A DNA stretch of 64,000 bases from Patiria pectinifera (GCA_029964075.1 CM057133.1:18686699-18750698); one strand, 5' to 3'; numbered from the stretch's first letter, positions 21,252 to 34,343 are shown. Program-made: numbers and translations. Notes: generated from the sequence alone by a model not told the origin.

Positions 21252-22035
21252 TTACGTTTCAGTTTTGGGCGTATCGGCTTCGGTAACGCGCCGGTATGGA
21301 ATACAACGCAGATATGCAAATAGCCGTACAAAAGTCGTACAAAATTCCTAGGTCTTCATAGGTTTGTGCACAAACATGGATGCGCCCAGCTGGCATTACT
21401 TTGTACACGAAGTTAGCGCTCTGGTAATTTAATATAGCTGTATGTCGACATGTCTTGAACGGACTTGTTTGAAACCAGCCAGCACACATTTATTCCTTTT
21501 ACAAGCTGATTTACCCGATCATAGATCGGGTATATATAGAACGTAGTGTTGTGGATGGAAATGTGGGCAGTTAAATATAAATAGGGGATCAGGAGAGAGA
21601 CTATAGAAAATAGAAAAACAATGGTGGTGTGATCAAGTGGGGAGGAAGACCAAACAATGTCCCCGCTTTAAAATGTGGGGGCCCTGTTCCACAACGATTA
21701 TGTACCCTGATAACTGTCTGTAAATGTTCCCGTTGTCGTTTAAATTGGCATTTTGTGAGGCAGTCGCATTGCCGGAGAACGTAGTGAAAAGGTTACCGTA
21801 GTACACAGGCGAAGGCTGATTGTACAGTTTGACACACTAAAATATAATGTAATCAATTGTGAAGTTGTCATTTGCAATGGAAATGTTAGGTGTTACTGTA
21901 AAATTACAAACAGTGTGAATGATGGAGGAAGGTCATAATTAAGTTTCAGCACTGGACTCTTCAACAAAACGTAAACTTGTTTCTTACAATTTGCGAGACC
22001 AAATGGGAAAAAGTCGATTCAACTTTTATTCGACC

Positions 22036-22769
22036 GCGGTCTCCCGCGACTAAAATGGCTCCGGCGATCCGTTTTGTCGATTTTGTGACTGCGTTCATAT
22101 CGACCCTTCGTTGATCCGTGACTTGCAGCGAACTCACAACGCTCAGCCTTGGTGGAAGCATAGAGCTAGTGGAAGCATGGAGCTGAAAACACATTATGGA
22201 AGCAACAGCACTCTATCACCACCGTAGACTCAACCTCGTTTCCAGGGTGTGGAGCAGGCTGCAGTACGCGTTGCCAGTGACGGTTTTACGCATAGCCGGG
22301 AAGTACCACGCAGTGTAGACTTTCGATTGGTCAGACCGCGCTAGGCATACTAATGTTTAGTCCTTTGAGTATTCGTTGCACTCGGCGCATGATAGAATAG
22401 GGACACTTGGTGGCCACGCACCATGGACAAAATTTTTACCAAGGTCACCCCATACTAACATTTGGTGAACACGAACGGCCGAGTAGAACACGTAAATGAA
22501 TCCCCTACGTTGACCTCGCTGACCTCGCGCAGTCTAGACACGCAGAAAAGCCAGCACGGGGGGCGGCCAGGCAGTCAACGTGAAAGCGCACACGACGGCA
22601 AATTCCTGTGCAAAATGCAGTCACGAAAAATCGACGAAACGGATCGCCGGCCCGTACGGGAAAATTAGGACGACCCGAAGCGTTCGACCAGGCGGAAGAC
22701 ACCCTCCGCATTTTTCCACGGACGTGGACGGATCCTTTCATGAGCAAACATCGTCTGGGAGGCCGAGTT
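22036..22769 (+). mobile_element. Long-inverted-repeat element, copy 2, left end deleted
   Basis: Homologous to 15115-16084 but lacking most of the left terminal repeat and parts of the interior. The right end (CACCCTCCGCATTTTTCC through AGGCCGAGTT) is present. Same orientation as copy 1, and likewise preceded by the ACCCGATC-type repeat. Confidence 0.6.
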
Positions 22770-25628
22770 AAACTCTCTCTTATATATATAGATAATGCGG
22801 GGCATTCCATATTATAGTCAGAGGGTTGTTTCGTCTAGTTTTTTTGACATGTTTTGATTTTTGGACCGAAAAGATTTTTTTTTGGCCGAAATGGTGTTCA
22901 GGAATGGGAATAAATATGTGTTCGGTCGGTATTAAACACTCTGGTAATTATCATCCATCCAGACTCCCACCGGTCTTAAACAGAGTGTTATCATACCTCC
23001 CGAACACACATTTATTCCCTCCTTGTAACAATTTTCAGTGGATATCCCTAGTTGTTAAAGTATATATTTTAAACCATTTATTTTCTTTTTATCATATCTC
23101 CCGCTGTCAATTAATTATAGCCCGTCCAAAAAATTACCAACAGGACAACCCTAAAGAGGATGGATAAAAAACTAATAAAAAAATCAAATAAACAGTCTAG
23201 AATTACTTACCAATCAATTCTTCTCAGAATATATTCCAAAGTAATGTATTTTCCAAACGAAATTATTTCCTGTAGTGAGTGAGATTGCAATATTCCGATG
23301 TGTACTCCATGTAACATATATCAAGGTCTGAAAAAAGGCCAATAACGTGGTTCTCATTTGAATGAACAATGACATGTGGTTCCACTTTCTAGTTGATGTA
23401 AAAACTCCTCAATACCGTAAGATCACATCAATATTATTTAACATGTTTCGTAAGCCAGTGTTATCCCGTAGCTGTAACTACAAGTATAAAGTCCATTTGG
23501 CGTTGGAGGGAACGAATAGAGTGTGTACGCGCTACACGTTACTGATGGCGACTGTGTGTGACCGTGACCTGTGTGTGACACATGTACCGTATACTAGGAC
23601 AGATGCATGATGATGAATGGAATAGAACATGTGCACCCATCCGGTGAAGAGCTAACACCTACAGTGCCATGACAGCGTGTACTGTGCGTGGTGCATGGAA
23701 AGGAACGTGTGGTTAAAAGCTATACATGTAGATTATTATGTACCTGTGTCGATCAGGTTTCCTTCATTTTGTTCTTATATTGGCCGGCTCGGAAAACAAT
23801 TATTCGACACCATGTTAAGTTTAAAACTTTGATGAGAATTTGCCGGGGGGGGGGGGGAGAAATGTATACACTGATCAAGAGAAAGATGTCCCCTATAAAA
23901 TAATGATGCCTCCTCATTATAGTAGGTGAAATATCATTGGTCCTCTCTATGGAGACGTACTTGTACATGCATTTCGCTGGTTGCATATATAAATATCCGT
24001 CCGAAATCATATAGCAGTCGAGTCGCTAATAAACATGTCGAAGTCAGCAAGTGAAAATTAACATGATATAGGCCTATGCACTACCCTGCGCTAGTAGATA
24101 GTTATAATATAGGCGCGTGACAGACAAAACACTACTGTGTGATGACTTGTTCTCAAGTCTAGGCCAACCGGGGAATGTTTGCTGAACCATGATTCAACCC
24201 GGAATGGAAAAATACAGTCACACAGTGAAGTTGTCTATAAATAGTCACATAAACGGCGCTGGCCCATGTAGTCATCTATGAGTGCAGAGAAAAAAGCCAC
24301 ATGTTTAGCGTCCCCGCCTGCTTCCTTTTTGGGGGCCGCCTCCTTTTCTTCTTCTTTTTTTTTTAACACGAAAAAATTATAAATTTTAAACAGTGACATC
24401 ATTCTGGCCTCTTTGTCTGTTGCATCTAGCCCATATAAAGCTGGTATGTCATTTCTGAGTCCGAGTGGCGGCCATTTAAAAAAAAAAAGCTGGCTGCCAT
24501 CTTGAAAAATAGCTCGGTCTGGCCATGGTCTGGCGGCCATTTTGGAAGGCAAAAAAAGGGCCTCCTTCCTTCCTTTTTTTTTTTAAACAGTAGGACGCTA
24601 AACATGTTTTTTTTTCACTTTGCCTAAACCAACCGAACTCACTTCTCACTATTTCAGCCCATGTCTGTGGCCGGCGTTTTTACGGTGCCATGCACACAGC
24701 CCTGTTTGACCTCAGTTTCTTGTCCCGAGGTCACGCACGCATGGCCCAAAAGTGTACGCGAGATGTTACGAGATTTATTCGAGACTACAGAAAAACACGA
24801 AAAGTGCCTGGATACATGCACTGTTTGGCCAAGATGGCTAAATAAGTGAAAAGTTGAAATCGTGTGCTTTATTTTGATACCAAAAATAACTGCTTTTGAC
24901 AAATAGAAAGTGTTGTTACGGCCTGTCAAACAAAATCATATTTTTTTATCAACAAAAGCGATGGCCGATAGTTTTTAGGTGTACATTCGATTCTTAAAAA
25001 AGGCCGAAAGAAACAGCAAGGTTCGGTAGATAGAAGAAAGTATACGCTTTATTTTCATGTGTAACACGTGCAGGAGACGTTTGATGTTTGGTCCAAATCG
25101 CCGGTTGATAAATGAAGACTTAGTCAGATTTCATGATTTGCAATCACATGTACGCGTGTAAACGAACGTATTATACACCGACGTACGTTGGCCTAGCCTG
25201 AATGCAATGAATGACTTATGAATACTAAGCAGGCCCTGCTCATCTCAGTTTTGTACAAGGGAGTGAAGTGATCTAAATAATATAATGAATGTCCGTTCTG
25301 TTGTCGCCTCCGTCGCCCCGAATTAAAATAGATTTTGTTGTTGTCTATTGCTATATTTCTGGCAAAACAAACTCACTTTTGAAGGAAAGCGAACGAAAAC
25401 AAAAACCGTTTTCGAATTATTTGCCGTCTCCCACATAAGGCGAATTTCTTTCGGACCAAGGTTCTTCCTCAGACCGGAGACTAACAAAGCAGTCTCAAGA
25501 CTAAGGGATGCAACTTTGTTTTGGTGAAAATATATAGGAATTTATTGTCTTACTCAGTCTGCTTAAATAAGTAAAATAAGCACTGCAGGACACCTGATTT
25601 CGGACTACAACAATTATTGCTTACTGGC

Positions 25629-26952
25629 TTACTTGCTTATGGCGACTCTGAATGTCGGACTCGACTCCAGTGAAAGCTCTTCAAACCACTCTATCCACCA
25701 AACAGATCTTGATGTCATGCCCACGCGGCCCGTAAGCACTGCTAGGAGTTTTAGGTAGTCCTGAGGTGGCTGTCCTCTTGATCTCTTTCCATGTATGGGT
25801 TGCCTTGGTAGAACCTTGGAGGCAGCTTCGTCCTTTCTCCTTGCACAGTGTCCTGCAAATCTCAGCATTCTTGTTCTCAGCCTTTAAGAAATTTCCCTAG
25901 TTTCCCATACAAGTCCTTATTGGTGGTATGTGCTTGCCTTGGAACATTGAGTGTTTTCCGTAGTAGGTGTAACAACCATCTAGGGCCTTTCTGAGCTTTG
26001 ATAGTGTCCAAGTTACTGCATCATAATGTTAGAACTGGTTCCACGGTGACAGTAAACAGCTTGATCTTGAGGTCTCTCGGCAATTTACTCTTCCAGATTT
26101 TTACCATTCCGTTACAGGCCTTCCATGCCTGTGCCTTTCTGATGTTAAAATCCTTCTCGCTGCTGGTAATCCAGGCTTCTAGGTCACTTCCATTCAGAGT
26201 GTTCATTGCAGATGGTGTTTCATTGAACGCCATGGCCTTGGTTTTGATGGCATTCATTTCTAGTCCAACCTTTAGTGCAGCGGCTTCTACCAGATGTAAC
26301 ATCTCTTCTGCATCTTTCAGATTGTTGGCAAGAAGGGCCATATCGTCCTCCTCAGTACATAGTCAAGGACTATGATAAATAAGAAGGGGCCAATGTGTCT
26401 CCTTGTAGGATCCCTGCTTGAATGGTGATATCTTCAGTGACTCCATCCGGTGAGGTGACCTGGGCTGTCGTATGCTGGTATGTGATTCCTATAGCAGCAA
26501 CAAGCTTTTCTGCATGGTACTCCATAGACTCTCAGTATGTTGAGCATTTTTTTGTCGGTGGATTGTTTCAAATGCCTTCTTGAAATCTATGAACACCAAT
26601 GCTGCACTCAGATTGTGGTTCGTAATTTCTTCTACGATCCTCCTCAGGCTAGAATCTATGAAACTGTGGACCTTCCTGGACGAAAACCATTTTGATTCTG
26701 GCGAGGTACAGGGTCAAGGTATGGTCGAATCCTATTTAGTAGCAGCCGATTGTATGTTTTTGCTAACGTAGATGACAAGCATATACCCATGTAGTTCTTC
26801 CCTTCCCTGAGATCATCCAGACCACACCTTTTGAGTACTTCTGGAGGGATATCATTTTCTCCTGGACTCTTACCTTCAGATATGACTTTCTTTGCGGCAT
26901 TGTATTCCTCTCGATCGAAGGCATCTGTTCTCATGTTAAATTCCTCAAACAC
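25629..26952 (-). pseudogene. Decayed LINE reverse transcriptase
   Basis: Three minus-strand blocks in order. 26952-26656 has the RT start region (GKSPGENDIPPEVLKRCG, then AKTYNRLLLNRIRPYLDP and NQNGFRPGRSTVS). 26341-26021 follows a degenerate active site (EEDDMALLA where YADD is expected). 25868-25629 has the C-terminal block LRFAGHCARRKDEA ... GKRSRGQPP. Frames are broken between blocks and about 0.3 kb is missing or scrambled around 26350-26650. This is a dead non-LTR element just upstream of gene B. Confidence 0.75.
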
Positions 26953-27165
26953 TTTGTCAAGAATTTTATTTTCATCTGTGATTGTTGGTTGATTTCCAAG
27001 TAGTTGCTGAAAGTGAGAGTGCTAAAAAGATTTCATTTACCGTACCTGTCTTTAGTAATAGACATAATTTCCAGAGCCTTGAGTACCTATTGTTGGTAGA
27101 TACGTGCGCTATAAGACTCCGGTATTATTATTATTATAACCCTCCCTCAATTTTCTCTCCTCCAG

Positions 27166-27245
27166 GTTCCTCGGTGGGCGTGTGGACTAGCCGCGATGAC
27201 CATTTTCTTATATCAGAAATTACGAAACGATGTGGAAGGGCAATG
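27166..27245 (+). pseudogene. Gene B exon 2 remnant, catalytic loop lost
   Basis: Follows a good acceptor (tctcctccag|GTT) and encodes VPRWACGLAAMTIFLYQ, matching VPLWACALASVTMFLYQ of gene A. Similarity then fades: where A has DALDGKQC, this copy reads NDVEGQW followed by a stop. A consensus donor (ATG|gtaaga) lies exactly there. If used, the exon would be 80 bases and out of phase with exon 3. The second half of the exon, with the remaining aspartates, is gone. Confidence 0.65.
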
Positions 27246-27825
27246 GTAAGAGATAAGGGTATCGGGGCATCATTTACAGGTTTGCTTGGGGGAAATCGAT
27301 TCACATTAGTCTGGTTTCTATAGACCTACAGATACCGAATATTTTGACGGTTGGAAGCCAAAGTCGAGGCGCTAATGTCGCGTGACCAAAAGGGACAGGG
27401 AATCTTCTAGTTTCTGAAAATGTCTGAAGTTTGCCGATCACTAGTTGAAACCTGCGATTTAGGTTCAAGAAAAGCGCAAGCGTAAGCAATGTCTGTAAAT
27501 GTAATGCCTTTAATCAGTCTTGCATTTTTTTCTTTTAAATTATTTACATCGAAACTCACTTCTGCGAGAACAGGGGCTGGGAAAGTTGTTATGTCAGGAA
27601 AGCAGACTAATGGACGATATACAGTGCACCACCAAGCATTGGCGGATCCGGGCGGGAGGGGCCAACTGGGGCCATTCACCCCTCCCAAACAGTGCTAATA
27701 AATGACACCGGTAGAACGAAAAACAGGACCATTATGGGTTTGAGAGAAACACAAAAAGCCTTCAGATTGTGTGTCCCACAAAAGGTTTACGCAGGGAATA
27801 GTGTGACAAAGTATTTCTTTTTTTT

Positions 27826-28371
27826 CTGTCTAAATTCCAAAAGGTGAAAATTCACTCCATTCGAGTGAAGATTCAATCCCACAACGTTTTAGAGTGAAAT
27901 TTCTTCAATCGTACAGATTGAGTTTTCACTCTATAGTTTCGTCTGAGGTGGTTCTTTTTTCAGACTATTTCGTCGTGTGCCCGGCAGAAGGGCATATGTG
28001 CATATGCCCATATGCAATAGCGCGCAATGACCAAAATGTTCCCAGCAAAAGGGTATATGCAGAAAACTGCCTCCATTTGAATGAAATTTAAACATTTTCA
28101 TCAGAAATTAATACAAGTTGATCCAAAACTTATGATTCATACGTGTGACAAATTTCAAATTCGTACGATTTATGTTTCGTGTGGGAGAACATTGGATACA
28201 TAATGCGCGCGAGGGAACAATGGAACCTTTCAATGCAATTTTCTTGAAAATGATTTTTGCATCAGAACGCTCATATGCCCTTTTGCCGGGCACCCGACGA
28301 TTTCAATCAAACATGAGGGTGATTTTCACTCTAAATCGTCTAGTCCCTAATTTCACTCTAGTTTAGAGAGT
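27826..28371. mobile_element. MITE (CTCTCTAAATTCC ends) carrying a nested element
   Basis: Ends CTGTCTAAATTCCAAAAGG and CTAGTTTAGAGAG are a decayed form of the inverted repeat seen perfectly at 28644-28880. The shared interior includes GTGAAAATTCACTCCATTCG and CGTCTAGTCCCTAATTTCAC. The extra length is a second element at 27972-28300. Confidence 0.65.
27972..28300. mobile_element. Element nested in the MITE, with 5-base target duplication
   Basis: Inverted ends GTCGTGTGCCCGGCAGAAGG and the inverse CTTTTGCCGGGCACCCGACG. ATTTC lies on both sides (27967-27971 and 28301-28305), where the empty MITE relative at about 28805 has a single ATTTC. No coding potential. Confidence 0.7.
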
Positions 28372-28529
28372 GGTAAATAATCTTTTTTTCTGATTTGTAA
28401 CTTTTTTTTTCTTCTGATTTGTAAGTAACCTTTTTTTATAACAAATTTGATTTTCTTCCCTTTTATGAAGTTTTTATTCCGCAGTGCTATCATGTATTTT
28501 TTTCTGTGTCATTCTAACACCAGTAACAG

Positions 28530-28913
28530 TCTTCGTGACAATCGAGTTGGCTATCTGCATGCGGATTGGTCAAAGGACGGAGCTATTTTTAACACTGATG
28601 CTTACGACGATGTTCGTATTCTTCATAGCGCAATGGCAGACCTACTCTCTAAATTCCAAAGAGTGAAAATTCACTCCATTCGAGTGAAGATTCACTCCCA
28701 CAGTCGGAAGCTAGAGACTAGATGTTTTAGCGTGAAATTTCTTCAATCGTAAAGATCGAGTTTTCACTCGTGCTTCGACTTATAAGTGGTTCATTTTCCA
28801 GACTATTTCAATCGAAAATGAGAGTGATTTTCACTCTAAAACGTCTAGTCCCTAATTTCACTCTTTGGAATTTAGAGAGTCCATTTCCCGTCAATCCCGT
28901 GGTCAGATTTGGA
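28530..28913 (+). pseudogene. Gene B exon 3 split by a MITE
   Basis: Left part 28530-28643 encodes FVTIELAICMRIG, FLTLMLTTMFVFFIAQWQTY in the correct frame and phase after acceptor aacag. A 237-base inverted-repeat element follows (28644-28880). The rest of the exon resumes at about 28881 and ends with the GTGGTCAGATTTGGAAC characteristic of gene A exon 3 (VVRFG). About seven extra bases before this break the frame, and the donor gtaag of gene A is replaced by ttcag. So the exon could not be spliced or translated normally. Confidence 0.75.
28644..28880. mobile_element. 237-base MITE inside gene B exon 3
   Basis: Perfect inverted ends ACTCTCTAAATTCCAAAGAG / CTCTTTGGAATTTAGAGAGT extending to GTGAAA/TTTCAC. 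It splits the exon after the codons for QWQT. A target duplication is not clear; a decayed TA is possible. Confidence 0.75.
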
Positions 28914-29077
28914 ACTTCAGTATTAATGAACTGCCGATGTATTTATAGGTTCATGTTTATTTGTCTGTGATTTACAGACATGGGTGTACTTTGGAAGATA
29001 TTTATGTTGATTGAAGTAGACCTTTAAACATGGCCTCCGATGCTTATTAGTGATAAGGTATGGGTCTGGCTATTTAG
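28817..29077. repeat. 261-base segment duplicated at 32297-32557
   Basis: Contains the right half of the exon 3 MITE, the tail of gene B exon 3 and the adjoining intron as far as GGTATGGGTCTGGCTAT. It recurs almost unchanged 3480 bases downstream, so the duplication happened after the MITE insertion. Confidence 0.85.
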
Positions 29078-29177
29078 AATTAAAAATAAATAGGCAACTA
29101 ATCGGGTGATAAAAGTTCTAGACCTTGCAAGTAGTGTTTCAATATTGTTATAGATCTATATATATAAGAGAGAAGTT

Positions 29178-30139
29178 TACTCGGCCTGCGAGACGATGTT
29201 TGCTCATGAAAGGATCCGAGACCGCGGGCTCACGCGGCGCCAAAATCGCTCCACGTCCGTGGAAAAATGCGGAGGGTGTCTTCCGCCGGGTCGGACACTT
29301 CGGGTCGTCCTGATTTTCCCGTACGGACCGGCGATCCGTTTCGTCGATTTTTCGTGAGGATTTTTTCGCAGGAATTTGCCGTCGTGTGCGCTTTCACGTT
29401 GACTGCCTGGCCGCCCCCTGTGCTGGCTTTTCTGCGTGTCTAGACTGTGCGAGGTCAGCGAGGTCAACGTAGGGGTTTCGTTTACGTGTTCTACTCGGCC
29501 GTACTGCAAAAGCGTTCACCAAACGTTAGTATGGGGTGACCTTGGCAAAATATTTTTTTTTCCATGGTGCGTGGCCACCAAGTGTTCCAATCTTTCCTGT
29601 GCTTCGCTTGCCGCCCCTGCGCCGAGTGCAACGAATACTCAGAAGGACTACACATTAGTATGCCTTGCGCGGTCTGACCAATCGAAAGTCTACACTGCGT
29701 GGTACTTCCCGGCTATGCGTAAACCGTCGATGGCAACGCGTACTGCAGCCTGCTCCACACCCTGGAAACGAGGTTGGGTCTACGGTTCTCGGTATTGCAC
29801 AAGCATGTGACGTCGCGTGATAGAGTGCTGTTGCTTCCATAATGTATAGCTCCATGCTTCCACCACCAAGGCCGAGCGTTGTGAGTTCGCTGCCCGCCAC
29901 GTATAATATTCAGTGTCGCGTTATAATTTTGGGGGCCTGTTTGGGATCATCGAAGGATCGATGCATTGCTTCAAATGTCGCGATCTTAAACGCAGTCACG
30001 AAAAACAATCGACGAAAAAGTGTCCAACCCGGCGGAAGACACCCTCCACATTTTTCCACGGACTTGGAGCCATTTTGGCGTCGCGGGAGACCGCGGTCTC
30101 GGATCCTTTCAGGAGCAAACATTTCTCGGAGGCCGAGTA
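29178..30139 (-). mobile_element. Long-inverted-repeat element, copy 3 (962 bases, inverted)
   Basis: Starts TACTCGGCCTGCGAGACG and ends CTCGGAGGCCGAGTA. Both terminal repeats are present and it is the reverse orientation of copy 1. It lies in the third intron of the decayed gene B. Confidence 0.68.
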
Positions 30140-31324
30140 CAACTTGCTGTTATATAGATGGTTGAACCAAGTTCAATAAAAGTTGTATCGACTTTTTCCT
30201 CGCAGACAGTCTCGCAAATTGTAAGAAGTTCAAGTTTCCGTTTGTTGAAGAGTCCAATACTGAAACTTAATTATGACCTTATAATTCCTCCATGATTCAG
30301 ACCGTTTGTAATTTTATGGTAACACTCAACATTTTCATTTCAAACGACACCACGTTTTATTGCATTATTCGGGGCAGAAAAAGTGGCCCACTTTTTCTTC
30401 CCCGAATAAAAATTGTAGCCTACAATAATGATTCAATTGCTCAGAATACATGTAGCTGATTAAATACTCCAAACTCGAAACTTTAAAAGATGATCTTTTG
30501 CTCAAATTGGTTTTAGTGGTCAGAAATTGCCTCAGATCCCACCACAGAAATTGCTTTTATAACTGCATGTCTCCTCAACTACATCCCTCATTTACATTTA
30601 ATACCACATTTTGCTGTTATATAGATGATTGAACCAACTTGAATAAAAGTTGAATCGACTTTTTCCTTGCAAACGGTCTAGCAAATTGTAAGAAGGATCA
30701 AGTTTACGTTTGTTGAAGAGTCCAATACTGAAACTTAATTATGACCTTCCTCCATGATTCAGACCGTTTGTAATTGTATGGTAACACTCAACATTTCCAT
30801 TTCAAATGACACCTTTACGTTTTATTGCATTATGATTTATTGTCAAAACTGTACAATCAGCCTTCGCCTGTGTACTACGGTAACATTTTCATTACGTTTT
30901 CCCACAAATGCAACTTTCTCACAAAATGTCATTTTAACACACAAACGGGAACATTTACAGACAGTTGCCATGGTGCACAATTATCATGTGCGTAAGTCGA
31001 CGGGGGACAGGGGAACCCCCTCCATTTTAAAGCAGGGGACATTGTTTGGTCCCCACTTTTTCTTCCCCGAATAAAAATTGTAGCCTACTATAATGATTCT
31101 ATTGCTCAGAATACACGTACCTGATTCAATTACTCCAAACTCAAAACTTTTAAAGATGATCTTTTCCTGAAATTGGTTTTAGTGGTCAGAAATTGCCTAG
31201 GATCACACCACAGAAATTGCTTTTATACAACTGCATGTCTCCTCAACTATATCCCCCATTTACATTTAACTCCCCACATTTTCATCCCCAACACAATACG
31301 CCCTACCCGATCTATGATCGGGTA

Positions 31325-31796
31325 TACTCGGCCTGCGAGACGATGTTTGCTCATGAAAGGATCCGAGACCGCGGGCTCACGCGGCGCCAAAATCGCTCCA
31401 CGTCCGTGGAAAAATGCGGAGGGTGTCTTCCGCCGGGTCGGACGCTTCGGGTCGTCCTTATTTTCCCGTACGGACCGGCGATCCGTTTCGTCGATTTTTC
31501 GTGACTGCATTTTGCACAGGAATTTGCCGTCGTGTGCGCTTTCACGTTGACTGCCTGGCCACCCCCGTGCTGGCTTTTCTGCGTGTCTAGACTGTGCGAG
31601 GTCAGCGAGGCCAACGTAGGGGTTTCGTTTACGTGTTCTACTCGGCCGCTCGGCAAAAGCGTTCACCAAACGTTAGTTGGGGTGACCTTGGTAAACTATT
31701 TTTTGTCCATGGTGCGTGGCCATCAAGTGTCCCTATTCTTTCATAAGCTTCGCTTGCCGCCCCTGCGCCGAGTGCAACGAATACTCAGAAGGACTA
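31325..31796 (-). mobile_element. Long-inverted-repeat element, copy 4 (half)
   Basis: Starts TACTCGGCCTGCGAGACG directly after the ACCCGATCTATGATCGGGTA motif and follows copy 3 to about 31796. There it jumps into the accompanying repeat (CACGTTTTATTGCATTATG). The second terminal repeat is missing, so this is a deletion derivative. Confidence 0.6.
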
Positions 31797-32296
31797 ACCT
31801 TCACGTTTTATTGCATTATGATTTATTGTCAAAATTGTACATACAATCAGCCTTCGCCTGTGTACTACAGTAACCTTTTAACTACGTTTTCCAAATGCGA
31901 CTGCCTCACAAAATGCCAATTTAACAGACCAACGGGAACATTTACAGACAGTTGCCATGGCACATAATTATCATGTGTGTAAATCGACGGGGGATAGGGG
32001 GAACCCATGCCCCCCCCCCCCCCCCCCACATTTTAAAGCGGGGGACATTGTTTGGTCCCCCGCCCCACCCCACCCCCACTTTTTCTTCCCCGAAAAAAAT
32101 CGTAGCCTACAATTAATGATTATATTGCTCAGACTGCATGTGGCTGATTCAATTACCCCAAACTCAAAACTTTAAAAGATGACCTTTTGCTCAAATTGGT
32201 TTTAGTGGTCAGAAATTGCCTCAGATCACACCACAAAAATTGCTTTTTTATAACTGCATGTCTCCCAAATTATATCCCCCATTTACATTTAACTCT

Positions 32297-32557
32297 CCAA
32301 AATGAGAGTGATTTTCACTCTAAAACGTCTAGTCCCTTATTTCACTCTTTGGAATTTAGAGAGTCCATTTCCCGTCAATCCCGTGGTCAGATTTGGAACT
32401 TCAGTATTAATGAACTGCCGATGTATTTATAGGTTCATGTTTATTTGTCTGTGATTTACAGACATGGGTGTACTTTGGAAGATATTTATGTTGATTGAAG
32501 TAGACCTTTAAACATGGCCTCCGATGCTTATTAGTGATAAGGTATGGGTCTGGCTAT
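32297..32557. repeat. Second copy of the 28817-29077 segment
   Basis: Almost identical copy (for example CTAGTCCCTT for CTAGTCCCTA). It carries a second stump of gene B exon 3 ending GTGGTCAGATTTGGAAC. Confidence 0.85.
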
Positions 32558-32945
32558 GATAGATCGAGTGAAGATTCAATCCCACAATGCGCCCAGATCG
32601 TGTACCGTTACCGTAGCAGTGATATAGCCCCCTCTCGTGATTAATGATGAATCTCAATCAACACACAATATTACACTTAAATTCATTCTCCTCCACATAG
32701 ATTTGGTTACATACATTGAATTTTCCTTATTCTAAGCATTAATGGTGATGAAGATTATTGCGGTCGATTATGGTATTGTTACCCCTGATAAACAGGCCCA
32801 GAATCCTGAAGCAGAAACTTTGTCATCAATCCCAACGTCTATTTATTTCCATCCATTTTAGGAGGGGCATCGGAATGATGGCTGAGGATTATACCCCCTT
32901 TTTATTTACCATAAAATAAATGTTTCCTCACAAATGCACGTAACC

Positions 32946-33412
32946 AGTGGCGGCGCCAGACTCTAAAATTGGGGGATGAGGGGGCAAGCAAAGAATTTTT
33001 TTTTTTGGGGGGGGGGGCAGTCAAAATTTTTATTTTCAAGCCTGTGAACGCGCGCGCGTACCATTGCCAATGGTCCGGAAATTAATAAGCTACTTAGAGC
33101 AGAGTTTTACTAGAGTTTTACGAATGTGAAATGTATCAAACCGCAGAATGACGTCTAACAAAATGTATAACAAATGTACATGTATATAGACGTAAATTGG
33201 CTGCACACTATCTACGGCTGTATTAATGCGTGTGTAGCGTGTTTTAATGCTTTCTCATTGTGATAATTTTATGAATCTTAACAGCGAAGAAAATAAACAC
33301 TATTAATCTACTTGTAGAAATTAATGTTGGGGAGGAGGGTGGGGAAGAGGGGGCAATGATAAAACTGGGGGGGGGGGGAATGCCCCCATGGCCCGCCGGC
33401 CCGTGTACAGTA
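32946..33412. mobile_element. Probable noncoding element with GTGGCGGCGCCAGAC start and G-runs
   Basis: Begins AGTGGCGGCGCCAGACTC, has poly-T/poly-G tracts near each end and ends in GCCCCCATGGCCCGCCGGCC. A similar start (AGCGGCGTGGCCAGGATT) occurs at 46491, also followed by G-runs up to about 46880. Such elements are widespread in marine invertebrates. The boundaries are approximate. Confidence 0.35.
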
Positions 33413-34343
33413 CATTAGATAACTTTCATTGACGTGATTCACTGTAGTGTGTATTTTATGTATTGGATTGGCAGACTAGACGTGACAGAGTCGGAGCTCG
33501 CACTATGCTTTGGTTACCTGTTAACAGCGATCCTCGGACAAGAGTTCTTGGCTCAAAAGGTATGGCAGGCGCAAGGGACAAAATTCCAACCAGCGGGTTC
33601 TGCGAACGGATGACCTCAGAACCAGCAGTCAGCTGACTGGCAACCGTTCTGTGAAACTCCGTTCGGCAAATACTAAAATTTATTCCTTAATAGCTTATAC
33701 CGTCTCAGACGGAATCTGAACTGTGTTCACCAGGCTCAATCGACGGGCAACGGATATTTATTACCCCAGCAGGCTTGAAAATGGTTGAAATTTGGTTCGT
33801 GGATAGTAACAAATCTTCTTGATGATTCTGCAGGTGTGTGGGGTGGAGTGGAGAGAAGTGGTGGTGATTTCTACAGTAGTGATGACCGTCATTAAGTTAG
33901 TCAACCATGCCATATTCATCTGGAAACAAGGAAACAAATTGACAGTAGCGGTAGGCTATACACACCATTTTTATGACATTCATTTTCAAATTCTATAAAA
34001 GACTTTACAAAATCTGTCAAGAGGATTGTACACTGTAAAAAGAAATGGGCAAAATGGGTTGATAAAATCGACCAATGCTGGTCGATTTATCATCTGCCTA
34101 TACTCTTGGGCAAATTCCTCCCAATAGTTTGACAGTTTTCCCCAATTCAACCCAATACATACCATTGCTGGACAAATTACATTGCCCAAGAGTTTTTATT
34201 CAACCTTTTTACAGTGTTTTTTTTTAAAGTTCTTTTCAATTGGAATGGATTCAGAACTATTAAAATTGGCTGCAATCGGTTTTTTTTAGTGCTAACAAAT
34301 TATCTTTCATTTATTTATTTGTTTCTCAAGTTTTTTTTTATTG

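Noticed and set aside
24240-24560. 105-codon minus frame with KKKEEEKEAAPKKEA
   Set aside because: It lies in a low-complexity stretch built from repeated AAATGGCCGCC and poly-pyrimidine tracts, without splice sites or a family pattern.
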